This document shows, piece after piece, positions 1 through 8,214 of a stretch of DNA of 64,000 nt (its first letter is position 1; every line of letters begins with the position of its first letter). The position numbers and the translations under genes were made by a program. The notes below the pieces were generated by a model. That model did no database searches. It was not told the DNA's origin and saw nothing but the letters and a program-made list of their open reading frames with translations. The DNA lies in NCBI RefSeq assembly GCF_001401155.1, contig NZ_LJRO01000384.1:152418-216417 (forward strand). Direction: 5' to 3'. Origin of the DNA: Pseudomonas tremae. Lineage in GTDB: Bacteria; Pseudomonadota; Gammaproteobacteria; Pseudomonadales; Pseudomonadaceae.

Positions 1-6
1 ATAAGG

Positions 7-1563
7 ATGGTTTTCTCATCCAACGTGTTCCTGTTCCTGTTCTTGCCGATCTTTCTCGGCTTGTACTACCTGAGCGGGCAACGCTATCGCAACCTGCTGC
101 TGCTGATTGCCAGCTATGTCTTCTACGCCTGGTGGCGTGTGGACTTTCTGGCGCTTTTCGTCGGCGTGACGGTCTGGAACTACTGGATCGGCCTGAAGGT
201 GGGCGCAGCAGGTGTGCGGACCAAACCGGCGCAGCGCTGGCTGCTGCTCGGCGTCATAGTGGACCTGTGCATTCTGGGCTACTTCAAATACGCCAATTTC
301 GGCGTGGACAGCATCAACGCGGCCATGACCTCAATGGGTCTGGAACCGTTCATCCTGACCCACGTGCTGTTGCCGATCGGTATCTCGTTCTATGTCTTCG
401 AGTCCATCAGCTACATCATCGACGTTTATCGCGGCGACACGCCGGCGACACGCAACCTGATCGACTTTGCTGCGTTCGTTGCAATCTTCCCGCACTTGAT
501 TGCCGGGCCGGTACTGCGCTTCCGCGATCTGGCCGACCAGTTCAACAACCGTACCCACACGCTGGACAAGTTCTCCGAAGGCGCCACGCGATTCATGCAG
601 GGTTTCATCAAGAAAGTGTTCATTGCCGACACCCTGGCCGTGGTCGCCGACCACTGCTTCGCCCTGCAGAACCCGACCACTGGCGATGCCTGGCTCGGTG
701 CTCTGGCTTACACCGCACAGCTGTATTTCGACTTCTCCGGTTATAGCGACATGGCTATCGGTCTGGGCCTGATGATGGGTTTTCGCTTCATGGAAAACTT
801 CAAACAGCCTTACATCAGCCAGTCGATCACCGAGTTCTGGCGGCGCTGGCACATCAGCCTGTCGACCTGGCTGCGTGACTACCTGTACATCACCCTGGGT
901 GGCAACCGCGGCGGCAAGGTCGCGACCTATCGCAACCTGTTCCTGACCATGCTGCTGGGCGGTCTGTGGCACGGTGCCAACGTCACCTACATCATCTGGG
1001 GTGCCTGGCACGGCATGTGGCTGGCGATCGAAAAAGCGGTAGGCATCAACACCAAGCCTTACAGCTTCAATGTCATTCGCTGGGCACTGACCTTCCTGCT
1101 GGTGATCGTGGGCTGGGTCATCTTCCGCGCAGAAAACCTGCACGTTGCCGGCCGTATGTACGGCGCCATGTTCAGCTTCGGCGAATGGCAGCTGTCCGAA
1201 CTCAACCGCGCCAGCCTGACCGGGCTGCAAGTAGCAACTCTGGTAGTGGCCTACCTCACTCTGGCGTTCTTCGGTCTGCGTGACTTCTACCAGAACCGTG
1301 AAGCCGAAAGCGGCAAGAGCAGCAAGGCCGACGGCCCTGCGACGGCGCAACCGGGCACCATCAAGGCGGTTCCTGGTGATGCTCCCGGCAGTCTGCACAT
1401 GCCTGGTTACACCGTGGGCAGCGAAGCCCAGGTGCAACCGGCTTACTGGGAAGCCGACTGGCCACGTTACGCCATGCGCGCGCTGATTCTGCTGTTGTTC
1501 GTGGCTTCGATTCTCAAACTCTCGGCGCAAAGCTTCTCGCCGTTCCTTTACTTCCAGTTCTGA
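7..1563 (+). CDS. algI: Alginate O-acetyltransferase AlgI (MBOAT family)
   Basis: This 518-residue polytopic inner-membrane protein moves acetyl groups across the membrane for O-acetylation of mannuronate residues in alginate. Many hydrophobic helices are visible, together with the MBOAT signature around 'LWHGANVTYIIWG'. H322 falls on the histidine known to be essential in P. aeruginosa AlgI. An AAGG ribosome site lies just before the ATG. algJ begins 10 bp after the stop, so the genes are co-transcribed. The alginate promoter (algD) and upstream genes lie outside the window. Length and motifs match the family. Confidence 0.97.
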   Translation: MVFSSNVFLFLFLPIFLGLYYLSGQRYRNLLLLIASYVFYAWWRVDFLALFVGVTVWNYWIGLKVGAAGVRTKPAQRWLLLGVIVDLCILGYFKYANFGVDSINAAMTSMGLEPFILTHVLLPIGISFYVFESISYIIDVYRGDTPATRNLIDFAAFVAIFPHLIAGPVLRFRDLADQFNNRTHTLDKFSEGATRFMQGFIKKVFIADTLAVVADHCFALQNPTTGDAWLGALAYTAQLYFDFSGYSDMAIGLGLMMGFRFMENFKQPYISQSITEFWRRWHISLSTWLRDYLYITLGGNRGGKVATYRNLFLTMLLGGLWHGANVTYIIWGAWHGMWLAIEKAVGINTKPYSFNVIRWALTFLLVIVGWVIFRAENLHVAGRMYGAMFSFGEWQLSELNRASLTGLQVATLVVAYLTLAFFGLRDFYQNREAESGKSSKADGPATAQPGTIKAVPGDAPGSLHMPGYTVGSEAQVQPAYWEADWPRYAMRALILLLFVASILKLSAQSFSPFLYFQF

Positions 1564-1573
1564 GGAGCCTGAC

Positions 1574-2749
1574 ATGACACGTTCATTACGAATCCTCTAT
1601 ATCGCCATCTTCCTGGCCATTCTGCTGGTCCTGGGCGTCTGGTCGCTGCGCAGTTTCAGCACGTTCTCGACCTCGGCCGAGACCACCGTGCTTAACGGCA
1701 AATGGACCAAGGCGGCGGAAACCCATTATGACGATGAGTTCCCGATCAAGCGTCTGGGCACCAACCTCTGGGCGGCGCTGGACTTCAAACTGTTCAACGA
1801 AGGTCGTCCGGGCGTAGTGCTCGGCAAGGACCAGTGGTTGTACACCGATGAAGAGTTCGATGCGGTTGCCAATGGTGAGCAGAACGAAGCCGACAACCTG
1901 GCGCTGATCCAGGGTGTTCGCGACGCACTGGAAAAGCATGGCACTAAACTGGTCCTGGCAATCGTTCCGGCAAAAACCCGTCTGTACCCGGAACACATCG
2001 GTGACACCAAACCTGCCAGCCTGCATGTCGATCTGTATCAACAGTTCCACGATCAGGTGGCCAAGGCCGGCATCTTTGCCCCGGACCTGCTGGCACCGCT
2101 GCAGGCGGCCAAACAGCAAGGTCAGGTCTTCCTGCGTACCGATACCCACTGGACGCCGATGGGTGCCGAAGTTGCCGCGCAGCAACTGAGCGCTGCAATT
2201 GCCCGGCAAACCCCGCTGGAAGGCGAACCTGAGCAGTTCGTCACACAAGCAAAGGGAACTGAAGCTTACAAAGGCGACCTGACTACATTCCTGCCACTCG
2301 ATCCGCTGTTCAGCAATCTGCTGCCCAAGCCCGACGAGCTGCAGAAACGCAGCACTGATCCGGTAGAAGGCGCTGCGGCAGGCGATGACGCCCTGTTTGC
2401 AGACAGTGATATCCCGGTGGGTCTGGTGGGCACCAGCTACAGCGCAAACCCTAACTGGAACTTTGTCGGTGCGTTGAAGCAGGCGCTGCGCAGTGACGTC
2501 GTCAACTACGCCGAAGACGGCCACGGTCCGATTCTGCCGATGCTCAAGTACCTGCAGACCGATGCGTTCAAGAACACCCCGCCGCAAGTCGTGATCTGGG
2601 AATTCCCGGAGCGCTACCTGCCGGCCCACAACGACCTTGGCGAGTTCGATCCCAAGTGGATCGCAGAGCTCAAGAAGTCGCGTGACACCCAAGAAAATGT
2701 GGCACTCAACGCCAAACAATCCGAGTCGCCCAACCGGGCGCAAAACTGA
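1574..2749 (+). CDS. algJ: Alginate O-acetyltransferase AlgJ (SGNH-like)
   Basis: This 391-residue periplasmic, membrane-anchored SGNH-hydrolase-like protein works with AlgI, AlgX and AlgF in alginate acetylation. An N-terminal uncleaved anchor or signal segment (about residues 5-27) is visible. The catalytic DxH motif is at D190/H192 in 'DTHWTPMG', and the serine of 'GTSYS' is S288. These are the positions reported for P. aeruginosa AlgJ. The ribosome site GAGGAGC overlaps the algI stop. It lies between algI and algF, the canonical order. Confidence 0.96.
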   Translation: MTRSLRILYIAIFLAILLVLGVWSLRSFSTFSTSAETTVLNGKWTKAAETHYDDEFPIKRLGTNLWAALDFKLFNEGRPGVVLGKDQWLYTDEEFDAVANGEQNEADNLALIQGVRDALEKHGTKLVLAIVPAKTRLYPEHIGDTKPASLHVDLYQQFHDQVAKAGIFAPDLLAPLQAAKQQGQVFLRTDTHWTPMGAEVAAQQLSAAIARQTPLEGEPEQFVTQAKGTEAYKGDLTTFLPLDPLFSNLLPKPDELQKRSTDPVEGAAAGDDALFADSDIPVGLVGTSYSANPNWNFVGALKQALRSDVVNYAEDGHGPILPMLKYLQTDAFKNTPPQVVIWEFPERYLPAHNDLGEFDPKWIAELKKSRDTQENVALNAKQSESPNRAQN

Positions 2750-2761
2750 GAGGACTGACTC

Positions 2762-3430
2762 ATGACTTTTAACACTACTGCTAACCGTTCGACCGCAAAA
2801 CGCCTTTTCAAGACCTGCGCAATGGCTGCCGGTCTGGGCCTGATGTCCCTGCAAGCATTTGCTGGCGACTCCGCCCTCTACGGCCCGACTGCCCCTAAAG
2901 GCTCGACGTTCGTGCGTGTCTACAACGCCAGCAGCGCAGAAATCAGCGCCAGCGTCGGCAACACCAACCTCAACGAAGTGGCGCCACTGGGCAGTACTGC
3001 GTTCAGCTTCATGCCACAGGGCGACTACACAGCCAAGCTGGGCAGCCAGAGCCTGCCGGTCAAGCTGGCGGGTGATCACTATTACACCCTGGTCAACAAC
3101 GCCAGCGGCAAGCCACAACTGGTTGAAGAACCTCCGTTCAAGAACAAGCAGAAATCCTTGGTTCGCGTTCAGAACCTGAGCGACAAGTCACTGACCTTGA
3201 AAACCGCAGATGGCAAGACCGATGTGGTCAAGGCTGTAGCGGCCAAAGGCACCGGCGAGCGTGAAATCAACCCGGTCAAGGTCAGCCTGGCGCTGTACGA
3301 CGGCGACAAGAAAGTCACCGATGTGAAACCAGTGGCGCTGGAGCGTGGCGAAGCCGCCGTGCTCTACATCACCGGCAGTGGCAGCAGCCTCTCGCCAGTG
3401 TGGGTCAAGCCACCGGTCGCAACCCGCTAA
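2762..3430 (+). CDS. algF: Alginate O-acetylation protein AlgF
   Basis: This 222-residue periplasmic protein is required for alginate O-acetylation and probably acts as an adaptor between AlgI/AlgJ and AlgX. It has a signal peptide with hydrophobic core and an AxA-like cleavage near 'LQAFAGDS' (about residue 35), followed by two beta-rich repeats beginning 'FVRVYNAS' and 'LVRVQNLS'. The start lies 12 bp after algJ with GAGG upstream. Position in the operon and length agree with AlgF. Confidence 0.94.
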   Translation: MTFNTTANRSTAKRLFKTCAMAAGLGLMSLQAFAGDSALYGPTAPKGSTFVRVYNASSAEISASVGNTNLNEVAPLGSTAFSFMPQGDYTAKLGSQSLPVKLAGDHYYTLVNNASGKPQLVEEPPFKNKQKSLVRVQNLSDKSLTLKTADGKTDVVKAVAAKGTGEREINPVKVSLALYDGDKKVTDVKPVALERGEAAVLYITGSGSSLSPVWVKPPVATR

Positions 3431-3549
3431 TACGGATTATGCCGGTCGGTTCAAGGCATCAGCGTTGAACCGGCCCGCGCGGAACAAGAACAAGACTGAA
3501 ACGACAGACACCTCGTACAGCCCTAATTGAATGCTTTTGGAGAAACAAA

Positions 3550-5001
3550 ATGATTCCAGTTATCTTGTCAGGCGGTAGTGGTTCACGACTCTGGCCGCTT
3601 TCGCGTAAACAATTTCCTAAACAGTTCCTTGCACTGACCAGCGACCACACCCTGTTCCAGCAAACACTGGAGCGTCTGGTGTTCGAGGGCATGCAGGAGC
3701 CTATAGTGGTCTGCAACAAGGACCACCGCTTCATCGTCAACGAGCAACTCGCCGCACTTAACCTGAAGACCCAGTCCATTTTGCTGGAGCCTTTCGGCCG
3801 CAACACGGCGCCCGCCGTTGCGCTGACCGCCATGAAACTGGTCAACGAAGGCAACGACGGCCTGATGCTGGTGCTGCCTGCCGACCACGTCATCGAAGAC
3901 CAGAAAGCCCTGCAACGCGCGCTGGCACTGGCGACCGTCGCTGCAGAACGTGGCGAAATGGTCTTGTTCGGCGTACCGGCCAACAAACCGGAAACCGGCT
4001 ATGGCTATATTAAGTCCACTGCCGATGCCCTGCTGCCGGAAGGCGTCAGCCGCGTGTCGCAGTTCGTCGAAAAGCCTGACGAGAAACGCGCTAAAGAGTT
4101 TGTCGACGCCGGTGGCTATTACTGGAACAGCGGCATGTTCCTGTTCCGTGCCAGCCGTTTCCTCGAAGAGCTGAAAAAGCACGATCCGGACATCTACGAC
4201 ACTTGCCTGCTGACGCTCGAGCGCAGCGTGCTGGATGACGATGCTCTTGAAATCGATGCCTCCACCTTCGCCTGCTGCCCGGACAACTCCATCGACTACG
4301 CCGTCATGGAAAAAACCCAGCGCGCCTGCGTTGTGCCGCTGTCGGCTGGCTGGAGCGATGTCGGCTGCTGGTCGTCGCTGTGGGAAGTCAATGCCAAGGA
4401 TGCCAACGGCAACGTGACCAAGGGTGACGTGGTTATTCAGGACAGCCGCAACTGCATGATCCACGGCAACGGCAAGCTGGTGTCGGTCATCGGTCTGGAC
4501 AACATTGTCGTTGTCGAAACCAAGGACGCCATGATGATTGCCCACAAGGACAAGGTCCAAGGCGTCAAGCAGATGGTCGCCACCCTGAATGAACAGGGCC
4601 GCACCGAGACCCAGAACCACCTTGAAGTGTACCGTCCGTGGGGCTCGTACGACTCGGTAGACATGGGTGGCCGTTTCCAGGTCAAGCGTATCTCGGTCAA
4701 GCCAGGCGCCTGCCTGTCGCTGCAGATGCACCACCACCGTGCCGAGCACTGGATCGTGGTATCGGGCACTGCGCAAGTGACCTGCGACGATAACGTGTTC
4801 CTGCTCACCGAAAACCAGTCCACCTACATCCCGATTGCCTCGGTACATCGCCTGAAGAACCCAGGCAAGATCCCGTTGGAAATCATCGAAGTGCAATCGG
4901 GCAGCTACCTGGGTGAAGACGATATCGAGCGTTTCGAAGATATCTATGGTCGCTCGAATGTACTGGAAGCGGGTGTCAAGACACAGACTATCGCTCGTTG
5001 A
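3550..5001 (+). CDS. algA: Bifunctional phosphomannose isomerase / GDP-mannose pyrophosphorylase AlgA
   Basis: AlgA catalyses the first and third steps of GDP-mannuronate synthesis: fructose-6-P to mannose-6-P, and mannose-1-P plus GTP to GDP-mannose. The 483-residue protein has the N-terminal nucleotidyltransferase signature 'GGSGSRLWPLSRKQFPKQF' (residues 7-25) and 'FVEKP'. Its C-terminal cupin phosphomannose isomerase domain carries 'MHHHRAEHWIVVSG' near residues 394-407. It is the last gene of the alginate operon, and a heptamer repeat and terminator follow it. WbpW/PslB-type paralogues share the architecture, but the algF context decides the name. Confidence 0.96.
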   Translation: MIPVILSGGSGSRLWPLSRKQFPKQFLALTSDHTLFQQTLERLVFEGMQEPIVVCNKDHRFIVNEQLAALNLKTQSILLEPFGRNTAPAVALTAMKLVNEGNDGLMLVLPADHVIEDQKALQRALALATVAAERGEMVLFGVPANKPETGYGYIKSTADALLPEGVSRVSQFVEKPDEKRAKEFVDAGGYYWNSGMFLFRASRFLEELKKHDPDIYDTCLLTLERSVLDDDALEIDASTFACCPDNSIDYAVMEKTQRACVVPLSAGWSDVGCWSSLWEVNAKDANGNVTKGDVVIQDSRNCMIHGNGKLVSVIGLDNIVVVETKDAMMIAHKDKVQGVKQMVATLNEQGRTETQNHLEVYRPWGSYDSVDMGGRFQVKRISVKPGACLSLQMHHHRAEHWIVVSGTAQVTCDDNVFLLTENQSTYIPIASVHRLKNPGKIPLEIIEVQSGSYLGEDDIERFEDIYGRSNVLEAGVKTQTIAR

Positions 5002-5010
5002 TAGGGTTTT

Positions 5011-5052
5011 AGCTACAAGCTACAAGCTACAAGCTACAAGCTACAAGCTACA
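5011..5052. repeat. Heptanucleotide tandem repeat (AGCTACA)x6
   Basis: Six uninterrupted copies of AGCTACA lie between the algA stop and its terminator. Perfect short repeats of this sort can change copy number by slippage. The array is non-coding and sits in the 3' untranslated region of the alginate transcript. Confidence 0.95.
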
Positions 5053-5053
5053 C

Positions 5054-5091
5054 AGCCTCCAGCGACTCATTGTTGCCGGGGGCTTTTTTTT
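5054..5091 (+). terminator. Rho-independent terminator of the alginate operon
   Basis: AGCCTCC (5054-5060) pairs with GGGGGCT (5078-5084) through one G-U pair, and an eight-T run follows. This is the expected end of the alginate transcript. Confidence 0.85.
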
Positions 5092-5290
5092 GCGTGCCTA
5101 CACATATTTGTAAACGGCTCGGTACTGACAGCGCTGTGAATTTCAAGTCACTGCAACCTGAAATACGCGGCGAATAGCCACTGTCATTTCTGTCAGTAGA
5201 AACCGCTCCTCATCATCTTTAGGATTGCTTGAACGTAACGGCCAGTCCCTCTCCAGCCAAAGCTACACGTTCAAACAGGAGCTATCAGAT

Positions 5291-5644
5291 ATGACTACGC
5301 AATCTGCACCAAGCCTTCCAGTCCCCTTTATAAAAGGCGCCTCAGCAAAAAACGAAGTTCCGTCGAACGCAGATATCACGTTGGTACTTCCAGCATTTAC
5401 TGGGCCCACCTGTACGCAGGTAATGCTGACTTTGATAAGTGAGCCGGAAGACTTCAACCGTCAGATCAATCAACTGGTTGAGATAATGCAAGATAAAGAT
5501 ACTGTTGTGACCGTGTCCAATCTCAAGGATGGGAAAAAGATCTTCGAATCGTCGCATAAGGCTAAAATTTCAGGTTCCGTAGACGCCGGTAACGGCCAGT
5601 GGATTGAAACGCCTGAGTCTGTTACTTACACGTTTATCGACTAA
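5291..5644 (+). CDS. Hypothetical protein, 117 aa
   Basis: I do not recognise this small protein. The ATG at 5291 is chosen because AGGAG stands about 9 bp upstream; the frame stays open further upstream without a good start. There is no signal peptide or membrane segment. The sequence is rich in Thr/Val/Ser and looks beta-rich, with a central 'ITLVLPAFTGP' strand and a C-terminal 'WIETPESVTYTFID'. It is a single-gene unit between the alginate terminator and its own terminator at 5673. It may be an accessory gene. Confidence 0.7.
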   Translation: MTTQSAPSLPVPFIKGASAKNEVPSNADITLVLPAFTGPTCTQVMLTLISEPEDFNRQINQLVEIMQDKDTVVTVSNLKDGKKIFESSHKAKISGSVDAGNGQWIETPESVTYTFID

Positions 5645-5672
5645 AACCGTTTTAATACATCAGGACTTCAAT

Positions 5673-5696
5673 GACGCCTCCCCAGGCGTCTTTTTT
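5673..5696 (+). terminator. Rho-independent terminator
   Basis: GACGCCT (5673-5679), CCCC loop, AGGCGTC (5684-5690), then six T. It lies 29 bp after the stop of the 117-residue gene. Confidence 0.9.
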
Positions 5697-5778
5697 GTCG
5701 TTCTGCCTCGCCGCCCCATTGGTCAACCCATCCTCAATGTCTGTAGGATATCCAGCACTGCCCCTGCTGGAGACTCGT

Positions 5779-6243
5779 ATGTTTATCGGCATCCTTTTGA
5801 TCCTGACCTGGCTAATCCTGCTGCTCCGTTACCCGGCCAAGGCCTTGCAGGTCTCGCTGGCAGCGGCGGCCGGGCTGGGGATCGTGGCGGCCATCGTGAT
5901 CTGGCAGGACAGCCGCGAGGCGCGCCAGCTCGAGCATCTGGAAATGCGCCTGAGTTACGATCCGCAAGGCTGCCCGGCAGATCGCCCGTTACAGGTCAGC
6001 ATCACTAACACCAACCAGGTCGCTCTGCAGGAACTGCGCTGGCGGATCGCTGCCTATGCGCCGGGGGACTCGGTGAATCTGGCGGACAATACTTACACAA
6101 CCGCCCGCTATCGCGGCCCCGGCGAACTTCAGGCAAAGGGCGCGTGGAAGGATTGCGTGCCGTTGCCTGTATTGCGCAGCGGCTATCGTCCACAAACCCT
6201 GGAATTTCGCGCCGAACATCTGCAAGGCAGTTTCTCGGACTGA
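5779..6243 (+). CDS. Small membrane-anchored hypothetical protein, 154 aa
   Basis: Two hydrophobic stretches near the N-terminus ('FIGILLILTWLILLL' and 'VSLAAAAGLGIVAAIVIW') are followed by a soluble domain of about 100 residues with two Cys. The topology suggests an inner-membrane anchor with a periplasmic domain. The start at 5779 is preceded by GGAG at about 7 bp; a longer open frame begins inside the upstream terminator and is not believable. It sits 18 bp before the SDR gene, probably in one operon. I infer no function. Confidence 0.75.
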   Translation: MFIGILLILTWLILLLRYPAKALQVSLAAAAGLGIVAAIVIWQDSREARQLEHLEMRLSYDPQGCPADRPLQVSITNTNQVALQELRWRIAAYAPGDSVNLADNTYTTARYRGPGELQAKGAWKDCVPLPVLRSGYRPQTLEFRAEHLQGSFSD

Positions 6244-6261
6244 CCCTCAAGGACTTCACAT

Positions 6262-7080
6262 ATGCCCATTGCTCTGATCACCGGCTGCTCGAGTGGAATC
6301 GGCCGCGCCCTGGCCGACGCGTTCAAGGCCACGGGCTATGAAGTCTGGGCGACGGCACGCAAGACCGAGGATGTTGCAGCGCTGAGTGCTGCCGGGTTTA
6401 TTGCGGTGCAGCTGGACGTCAACGACGCGCTGGCGCTGGCGCAACTCGCCGCAGGGCTTGAACACAGCGGGCTGGACGTGCTTATCAACAATGCGGGCTA
6501 CGGTGCGATGGGACCTTTGATGGACGGCGGCGTGGATGCCATGCGGCGGCAGTTCGAAACCAATGTGTTTTCGGTTATCGGTGTTACCCGGGCGCTGTTT
6601 CCGGCGCTGCGTCGCAACAAAGGGCTGGTGGTGAATATAGGCAGCGTGTCAGGTGTGTTGGTCACGCCGTTTGCGGGGGCTTACTGCGCGTCCAAAGCAG
6701 CCGTTCACGCCCTCAGTGATGCGCTGCGTCTGGAGCTGGCGCCGTTTGGCGTGCAAGTGATGGAAGTACAACCGGGCGCGATTGCCTCCAGTTTCGCGAA
6801 AAACGCCAGCCACGAAGCCGAACAGTCGATCAGCGAGCAGTCACCCTGGTGGCCGATCCGCGAAGGTATCCGCGCACGTGCCAAGGCGTCGCTGGACAAC
6901 CCGACACCCGCCACCGTTCTGGCTAGCGAACTGCTCAAAGCGGTGCAACAGGCCAACCCGCCACGCCTGCTGCGCATAGGCAACGGCTCGCGCATCCTGC
7001 CGCTGATGGCGTGGCTGTTGCCCAAGGGGCTGCTGGAAAAAGGCTTGAGAAAGCGCTTTGGTCTGGATACTGATTTGTAG
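6262..7080 (+). CDS. Short-chain dehydrogenase/reductase (SDR)
   Basis: This is a 272-residue NAD(P)-dependent oxidoreductase of the classical SDR family. Visible motifs are the Rossmann 'TGCSSGIGRAL' at residues 6-16, 'NNAGYG' near residue 76, and the catalytic Tyr/Lys in 'YCASKAA'. The C-terminal extension is longer than the minimal fold. An AAGGAC ribosome site precedes the ATG. Substrate cannot be inferred. It is convergent with the efflux operon that ends at 7131. Confidence 0.9.
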   Translation: MPIALITGCSSGIGRALADAFKATGYEVWATARKTEDVAALSAAGFIAVQLDVNDALALAQLAAGLEHSGLDVLINNAGYGAMGPLMDGGVDAMRRQFETNVFSVIGVTRALFPALRRNKGLVVNIGSVSGVLVTPFAGAYCASKAAVHALSDALRLELAPFGVQVMEVQPGAIASSFAKNASHEAEQSISEQSPWWPIREGIRARAKASLDNPTPATVLASELLKAVQQANPPRLLRIGNGSRILPLMAWLLPKGLLEKGLRKRFGLDTDL

Positions 7081-7130
7081 CGTAGAGCTTCACGACAGGC
7101 AGTTTTCTGCACGCTCCGCATCCTTGATGA

Positions 7131-7991
7131 TCAGCCACCTGTTGGCCGGACGATCACGGTGCAGGTCATCCCCGCTGCCAGCAGTACACCTTCAGGCACG
7201 TGATCAAGATGAATGCGCACCGGCACGCGCTGGGCCAGGCGTACCCAGTTGAAGGTCGGGTTCACATCAGCGATCAGCTCGCGGCTTTGCGGATTATCGC
7301 GATCATAGATACCGCGCGCGATGCTTTCGACATGGCCCGCGAGCACTTCGCCGCTCATCAGTTGCATATCCGCCGGATCACCCGGTTTCAGGTGCGGCAA
7401 TTTGGTTTCCTCGAAAAAACCGTAAACCCAGAACGAGTTCATGTCGACCACCGCCATTTTCGCTTCGCCAATGCGCGCGTAGTCACCGCGATGAACGTTC
7501 AGGTTGGTGACATAACCGTCCACCGCGGCCACTACCCGGGTGCGTGAGAGGTTCAGTTGAGCGGCCTCCAGTTGCGCTTGCGCCAGTTGGTAATCGGCCA
7601 GCGCCGAGGTGGCCACATTGCTGGCGTCGTCACGATTTTCCGCTGAAATCACCAGCTCATCCATATCGGCGCGGCGCTTGGCGTTGAGCTTGCGCATCTC
7701 CCAGGTTGCCTTGCGCGACGCCAGCAAGGCCTGCGCCTGCCTGACGGCGATCTGGTAATGCTCGGGATCGATCTGCATCAACAGATCGCCGCGTTTCACC
7801 TGCTGATTGTCGCATACCGGCACCTCCACCACCCTGCCGGACACATCGGCGGCCACGTTGATAACATCGGCACGCACCCGACCATCACGCGTCCACGGTG
7901 TATCCATGTAATCGACCCACAGCGCCCGACCGACGCACAGTGCCAAGGCGAGCACCAGCAAGGTGGCAATCAGGCTGAAAAGCTTTTTCAT
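7131..7991 (-). CDS. HlyD/AaeA-like periplasmic adaptor of an efflux pump
   Basis: This 286-residue membrane-fusion protein has one N-terminal membrane anchor (about residues 5-28, 'LFSLIATLLVLALALCVG'), a biotinyl-lipoyl-like barrel half ('VNVAADVSGRVVEVPV'), a coiled-coil hairpin (about 75-150) and a second barrel half ('TRVVAAVDGYVTNLNVHRGDY'). It would link the FUSC inner-membrane protein to the outer-membrane lipoprotein encoded in the same operon. This resembles AaeA, which exports aromatic carboxylic acids. It is the last gene of a four-gene minus-strand operon. Substrate is not determined. Confidence 0.9.
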   Translation of the reverse strand: MKKLFSLIATLLVLALALCVGRALWVDYMDTPWTRDGRVRADVINVAADVSGRVVEVPVCDNQQVKRGDLLMQIDPEHYQIAVRQAQALLASRKATWEMRKLNAKRRADMDELVISAENRDDASNVATSALADYQLAQAQLEAAQLNLSRTRVVAAVDGYVTNLNVHRGDYARIGEAKMAVVDMNSFWVYGFFEETKLPHLKPGDPADMQLMSGEVLAGHVESIARGIYDRDNPQSRELIADVNPTFNWVRLAQRVPVRIHLDHVPEGVLLAAGMTCTVIVRPTGG

Positions 7992-8013
7992 CAGGGAGTT
8001 CTCGACCCAGGCA

Positions 8014-8214
8014 TCAACGATAAAGGGGCAGCGCCAAAGCGCCGAAAATGCAGACGAACAGGCTCAGCCGCAGCAAAGCCGGGTGCCAGAAATACCGATA
8101 CAGATCGAAGCCGGCCAACAGCCGGTCCAGCGTCCAGCCCAGGACCATCGCGAGCAGAAACATCAGTGTCAGGGTCGGCATGTATACCCCGTGGAACGCT
8201 ATTTCACGTGGCAT
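8014..8214 (-). CDS. DUF1656 small membrane protein
   Basis: This 66-residue protein has two hydrophobic segments ('LTLMFLLAMVLGWTLDRLL' and 'LLRLSLFVCIFGALALPLY') and the 'EIAFHGVYMPTL' N-terminus typical of DUF1656/AaeX. These small proteins accompany AaeAB-type pumps and their role is unknown. The gene overlaps the end of the FUSC gene by 16 bp and precedes the adaptor by 22 bp. Confidence 0.9.
   Translation of the reverse strand: MPREIAFHGVYMPTLTLMFLLAMVLGWTLDRLLAGFDLYRYFWHPALLRLSLFVCIFGALALPLYR

Noticed and set aside
331..1575. Long minus-strand open frame opposite algI
   Set aside because: It is a shadow of the GC-rich algI coding sequence with no ribosome site and unnatural composition. 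Similar antisense frames over algJ, algA, fecA-like, bcsB-like and other genes were rejected for the same reason.
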